Positions 5,248 through 7,873 of a stretch of DNA of 7,873 nt are shown piece after piece. The notes beneath the pieces were generated by a model. The model had not been told where the DNA came from. It worked only from the letters and a program-made list of their open reading frames with translations, and made no database searches. Origin of the DNA: Methanobacteriota archaeon. Lineage in GTDB: Archaea; Thermoplasmatota; Thermoplasmata; RBG-16-68-12. Made by a program: the position numbers and the translations under genes. The stretch lies in assembly GCA_005879045.1 (NCBI GenBank), contig VBLV01000039.1, positions 1 through 7,873 of the forward strand, read 5' to 3'. Every line of letters starts with the position of its first letter. Position 1 is the stretch's first letter.

Positions 5248-6345
5248 TCAACCGCGGTACGCGATGAGGACGAGATCTACGATGAACAACAGGACGACAA
5301 GGAACTCGAGGATGAGGAGTCGCCGGGCCTCGAGTTCGGCCTCCGCGACTTCGTAGATCTCGCTGAGGTCTTTCATCTTCTCCTCCACGTTCCTCCGCCA
5401 TGAGTCGAGCTCGAATTTCTTCGCGCACGCCCGGTAGACTTTGCCGAGGAACCAGTCCCCCCAGAGCTTCGAGATGTTGTCGACCTGGAACGACGCCTCG
5501 GCGAGGTCCATGCGCACCTCCGCCAATTCCTTCACGGTGTCGTGTCCGCTCCGCAGCAACGAGCTGCGCGCGAAGAGGTCCTCGAGATCGTCGTACGCCT
5601 TGTCGACGACTTTGTCCAGGAACGCATCGTAGGTGCGCAACTCGAGGAGCTGAAGGTTCGCGAGTTCGAAGACGGTGAGCGTATCTTCGTACGACGCGCT
5701 GGGCTCGATGACCAGGGCCGCATCCCAGTCGAGCACCACCAAGTCGTCCTGGTAGTACGAGAACCAGTTGCGCCAGGTGTCTTCGACCTCCTCGTCGCTG
5801 ATCGCGTCCGGCCGTGGGTCGTTCGCGAGGAGGGCCGTGACCTCACGTCGCAAAGCCGTGGTGAAGACGCGCACGGGGGTTTCGGTGACGGAGACGCAAT
5901 ACACGGTGTACGGCTCCGGGTCCACGTTGACCTCGTAGGAGTCATGGAGGAACGGCACGAGGTCCTCGATGATCCGCGCGACGAGACGTCCACAATACGC
6001 GTCCAGGGTCTCCTCCCTGTCGGCGGCCCGGATTCGGAGACCCGCAAATGGCCGGAGGTCGCGGAGCACGCCGGTTTCGAAGGGCGTGCGGACGACGACG
6101 GCGAGGGCGCCGACGCCGTAGAGCTTCACCGCGATGGAGGCGACCAACGATCCGACGTTTGTTTCGAGCGTGCGCTGGTCCACGAAGACGAGCAGGGGCG
6201 CGGCGAACCGGGCGTACTTCGGGGTCGCCCGCTCGGAAAGCATCCGCCCGGCGAGGAACGGCATGTCCACCGTCCCCTGGATTTCGTCGAGGTCGACCGA
6301 CGCTCCCAAATCGAAGAGCCGGTAGAAAACGACCTCCCCCTTCAT
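5248..6345 (-). CDS. RMD1/DUF155-like coiled-coil protein with C-terminal membrane anchor
   Basis: The 365-residue reading is a confident gene; the family is less sure. Residues 1-170 hold alternating strands and helices (YRLFDLGA, LLVFVDQRTL, ALAVVVRTPF, YTVYCVSVTE). Then YYQDDLVVLDWDAALVIEPSA (198-218) is followed by long helices (about 222-340, including ELANLQLLELRTYDAFLDKVVDKA and KLWGDWFLGKVYRACAKKF) and one membrane helix at 343-363 (LLILEFLVVLLFIVDLVLIAY) at the very end. This order, an N-terminal globular part, an acidic helical bundle and a C-terminal hydrophobic tail, is that of the RMD1/Sif2 (DUF155) family, known from yeast mitochondrial Rmd1/Rmd8-type proteins and from prokaryotes. 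A tail-anchored cytoplasmic protein is inferred. A CTTAAG patch about 27-32 nt before the ATG could drive a nearly leaderless transcript; the gene could also be read through from uppS, 46 nt upstream. No Shine-Dalgarno site is visible. Confidence 0.85.
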   Translation of the reverse strand: MKGEVVFYRLFDLGASVDLDEIQGTVDMPFLAGRMLSERATPKYARFAAPLLVFVDQRTLETNVGSLVASIAVKLYGVGALAVVVRTPFETGVLRDLRPFAGLRIRAADREETLDAYCGRLVARIIEDLVPFLHDSYEVNVDPEPYTVYCVSVTETPVRVFTTALRREVTALLANDPRPDAISDEEVEDTWRNWFSYYQDDLVVLDWDAALVIEPSASYEDTLTVFELANLQLLELRTYDAFLDKVVDKAYDDLEDLFARSSLLRSGHDTVKELAEVRMDLAEASFQVDNISKLWGDWFLGKVYRACAKKFELDSWRRNVEEKMKDLSEIYEVAEAELEARRLLILEFLVVLLFIVDLVLIAYRG

Positions 6346-6371
6346 CGGGCCCGCGCAAGTTGGGAAGGGGA

Positions 6372-6377
6372 CTTAAG
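6372..6377 (-). promoter_or_regulatory. Possible TATA-like element for the RMD1-like gene
   Basis: CTTAAG is palindromic and lies about 27-32 nt before the ATG at 6345, the distance expected for a leaderless archaeal transcript. It falls in the 46-nt gap after the uppS reading frame. With no Shine-Dalgarno site before the ATG, leaderless initiation fits, but the core is short and the call is weak. Confidence 0.35.
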
Positions 6378-6391
6378 GGCTCCGGTAATGG

Positions 6392-7151
6392 CTACTCTCC
6401 GTACCGTCGCTGCCGCATCTGGTACGATCGCAAGGCACGGAGGAAGTCGATCTTGCGGAAACCGGGCCAGTAGACATCCACGAAATACAGTTCGGAATAG
6501 GCGAGCTGCCACAAGAGGAAGTTCGAGATCCTCTCCTCGCCCCGGAAGGTCCGCGGTGTAGAGCCGCTTCGAAAAGAACTTCTCGTCGATGTCGTGTGCG
6601 TCCACCTTCCCCGCCTGTGCGTCGCGCACCACATCCCGAATCGCTTGGAGGATTTCCTCTCGTCCTCCGTATGCGACCGCGAGGTTGAAGCGGTAGCTGT
6701 CGTACTCCTTCGTCCGCGCCTCCGCGTACTCGATGGCCTCGATGACCTCCGTGGGCAGCAGCTCGCGGTCCCCGAACACGTGGATCCGGATCCGGTGTCG
6801 GTGCACGCGTTCGTCGTCTCCGACCTTTCGAAAGTTTTCCGCGAAGAGATGCATGAGGTGCTGGATTTCCTCGCTGGGTCGCCGAAGATTCTCCGTGGAG
6901 AACGCGTATACCGTGAGGATGCGGACGCCGACCTCCAGGCACCATTCGAGGACCTCTTCGAGTTTGTCGCGGCCTTTCACGTGTCCGTCGAGGACGTTGC
7001 CGAGGCCGATTTCCCGGGCAAACCGGCGGTTCCCGTCCATGATGATGGCGACGTGGTGCGGGATCGCAGCCTGGCGGACTTGGTGGAGGAGCCGACGTTC
7101 GTACGCCTGATACGCGGCGTCGCTGATGATCTTTGAAATGTCCGTTGGCAT
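6392..7151 (-). pseudogene. uppS: cis-prenyltransferase (undecaprenyl diphosphate synthase family), broken by a frame-shifting deletion
   Basis: The family condenses isoprenyl diphosphates into cis-polyprenyl chains for glycan carriers. The frame from 7151 reads normally to codon 203 (minus strand 6543): IIMDGNRRFA (36-45) holds the catalytic aspartate and the N-R-R diphosphate-binding motif, [13 protein letters not shown] (80-92) is the second family signature, and [12 protein letters not shown] (156-167) is present. At LYTADLP (197-203) the frame breaks. The missing residues are those of the DPDLIIRTSG segment, between P203 and the [18 protein letters not shown] motif that resumes in another frame (6541 down to stop at 6392). 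A loss of about 26 nt fits. The R and S/T of that segment (E. coli Arg194 region) are active-site residues, so the product should be inactive. Either the gene is inactivated or the assembly is wrong. [22 protein letters not shown] and the RRYGE end are still intact. It is head-to-head with the TPD gene. Confidence 0.92.
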
Positions 7152-7179
7152 CGACGGATGCTCACGAGCGGGCCCGACC

Positions 7180-7187
7180 TATTTATC
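7180..7187 (-). promoter_or_regulatory. TATA box for uppS
   Basis: On the minus strand this reads GATAAATA, the same core as the box before csl4. It is centred about 33 nt from the ATG at 7151, so a transcript starting 25 nt downstream would have a leader of about 8 nt. No Shine-Dalgarno site lies in that short leader, in keeping with nearly leaderless translation. Confidence 0.6.
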
Positions 7188-7276
7188 CATTCGCGGCCCC
7201 AACACCGGGAGGGACGGCGGTCCGGCCGGGCGTCCGTACCGACGTGCAATCGGTCCGGCGGACTCACCCGCAAACC
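7188..7276. other. Spacer between divergent uppS and TPD promoters
   Basis: This GC-rich spacer lies between two outward-facing TATA-like boxes. CGGTCCGGC occurs twice (7218-7226 and 7251-7259), and the second copy forms a small inverted repeat, GTCCG-G-CGGAC (7253-7263), 14 nt before the TPD-side TATA box. This could be an operator but could also be chance in GC-rich DNA. I see no gene here. Confidence 0.3.
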
Positions 7277-7284
7277 TTTAAGTA
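7277..7284 (+). promoter_or_regulatory. TATA-like box for the TPD gene
   Basis: TTTAAGTA lies in an AT-rich patch of a GC-rich spacer, about 63 nt before the ATG at 7344 and 51 nt before an alternative in-frame GTG at 7332. Transcription starting about 25 nt downstream would give a leader of roughly 25-40 nt. Confidence 0.5.
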
Positions 7285-7343
7285 TCGTCCTCAATTGGTC
7301 CATCCAGTTCTTCATCCGACAGCGTGGTTTAGTGGCCTTATCG

Positions 7344-7873
7344 ATGAAATTGAGTGAGTATCAGGACCTTTACGCAAAGCTCTCGACGGCGGAAGACATC
7401 GATTTTCTGGCGGAGAATTTCGGACACGACAAGGAGTTACTCCTGGTCATCTATACGCAACGAATCGTCCGCGAGACGACGAAGAAGTTCTATCGCGTGA
7501 AGGCGCAGGCTCGCCGACTCGCCTTCATGTGGCAGAACGGGTCGAGCCTCCTGGAAATCGCTCGCAAGTTCGAGTTCCCGCCGATCTTGACCGCCTTGAT
7601 GGTCCTCGAGCAGCGGAAGATCTCGCGGAAGCAGTTCTGGAAGATGATCAACGAGCTGGACAGCGTGAAAGACCGTCGCCTGCGTCGAGAACTCGACGAC
7701 GTGAACCGCGCGGACATCGTGTACTCCCCGGAGGGCAGCGCCCGCCAGTATGCCCGCGGTCGGTGGGGTGAGGCGAAGCTCCACACGTGGCTCGACGCCC
7801 GCAGCCTTCAGTACGAGACGGAGAAGGACCTTCGGGCGAAATACGACAAGACGCCCGACATCCTGCTGCACAA
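7344..7873 (+). CDS. TPD-domain PD-(D/E)XK-fold protein, CDIN1-like (3' partial)
   Basis: The frame is open from the ATG at 7344 to the end of the window; 176 residues are visible. Residues 1-100 are helical; 61-105 (FMWQNGSSLLEIARKFEFPP and the following helix) look like a helix-turn-helix. Residues 133-148 (ARQYARGRWGEAKLHTWL) carry an E143 in a G-x-x-x-E context, and KTPDILL at the end (169-175) is the TPD signature, the position of a PD-(D/E)XK nuclease-fold catalytic aspartate (D171-172 region). The family includes human CDIN1 (C15orf41), linked to congenital dyserythropoietic anaemia type I and bound to codanin-1; archaeal members are known but their job is not. The rest of the catalytic domain lies beyond the window. 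An in-frame GTG at 7332 could be the start; no convincing ribosome site is visible before either. Divergent from uppS. Confidence 0.9.
   Translation, partial: MKLSEYQDLYAKLSTAEDIDFLAENFGHDKELLLVIYTQRIVRETTKKFYRVKAQARRLAFMWQNGSSLLEIARKFEFPPILTALMVLEQRKISRKQFWKMINELDSVKDRRLRRELDDVNRADIVYSPEGSARQYARGRWGEAKLHTWLDARSLQYETEKDLRAKYDKTPDILLH

Noticed and set aside
6531..6550. Programmed ribosomal frameshifting in uppS
   Set aside because: There is no slippery run, and a frameshift would not restore the missing active-site residues between P203 and GEERISN; deletion fits better.
5542..6561. Long open frame on the plus strand, opposite the RMD1-like gene and uppS
   Set aside because: It is an antisense mirror of two supported genes, with a charged low-complexity composition and no domain signal.
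7321..7350. GTGGTTTAGTGGCCTTA resembles the D-arm start of a tRNA
   Set aside because: No acceptor-stem pairing and no GTTCGA-type T-arm about 45-55 nt downstream; the sequence runs into a clear protein-coding frame at 7344.
1..7873. CRISPR arrays, insertion sequences, rRNA or tRNA genes
   Set aside because: I saw no regularly spaced repeats, transposase-like frames, terminal inverted repeats, or tRNA or rRNA signatures in the window.

Overview
The window is gene-dense, GC-rich DNA from an archaeon. The case rests on the gene content: an exosome Csl4 subunit, a METTL5-type rRNA methylase, a PP-loop ThiI without its THUMP domain, a short-chain-type cis-prenyltransferase, a TPD-domain (CDIN1-like) protein and a DUF4382 protein. 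Start sites are preceded by archaeal TATA-like boxes and short leaders with Shine-Dalgarno sites. A euryarchaeote of the Thermoplasmatota side is my best guess, from the gene set and GC content only; no rRNA is present to settle it.

Layout. (1) Plus strand, 1-2178: the 3' end of a small GTPase with a winged-helix tail, the METTL5-like methylase (apparently with an ACG start), csl4 with its own promoter, and a 54-residue acidic microprotein. This is an RNA-processing and translation neighbourhood. (2) 2250-2507, minus strand: a lone predicted two-helix membrane protein. (3) 2683-4623, plus strand: a tight three-gene operon of an E1-like MoeB/ThiF adenylyltransferase, a stand-alone ThiI PP-loop sulfurtransferase and a 94-residue protein. 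The genes are separated by 1 nt and by an ATGA overlap, which points to a sulfur-transfer or tRNA thiolation module. (4) 4702-5217, plus: a DUF4382 membrane-anchored protein with a clear TATA box. (5) Minus strand, 5248-7151: an RMD1/DUF155-like coiled-coil protein with a C-terminal membrane anchor, preceded by a cis-prenyltransferase gene (uppS). The uppS gene carries a frame-shifting deletion of about 26 nt that removes a conserved active-site segment. (6) 7344 to the end, plus: a TPD-domain nuclease-fold protein, cut by the window edge and transcribed divergently from uppS.

The most notable points are: the resemblance between the C-terminal domain of the E1-like enzyme and the 94-residue protein two genes downstream, both of which look like half of a TATA-binding-protein fold; the pairing of a THUMP-less ThiI with that small protein; the uppS lesion; the ACG start; and the RG/RD-rich tail and incomplete zinc ribbon of Csl4. 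Three possible lesions (uppS, the ACG start, a shortened loop in the E1) lie within 8 kb, so assembly error should be excluded before biological meaning is drawn from them.
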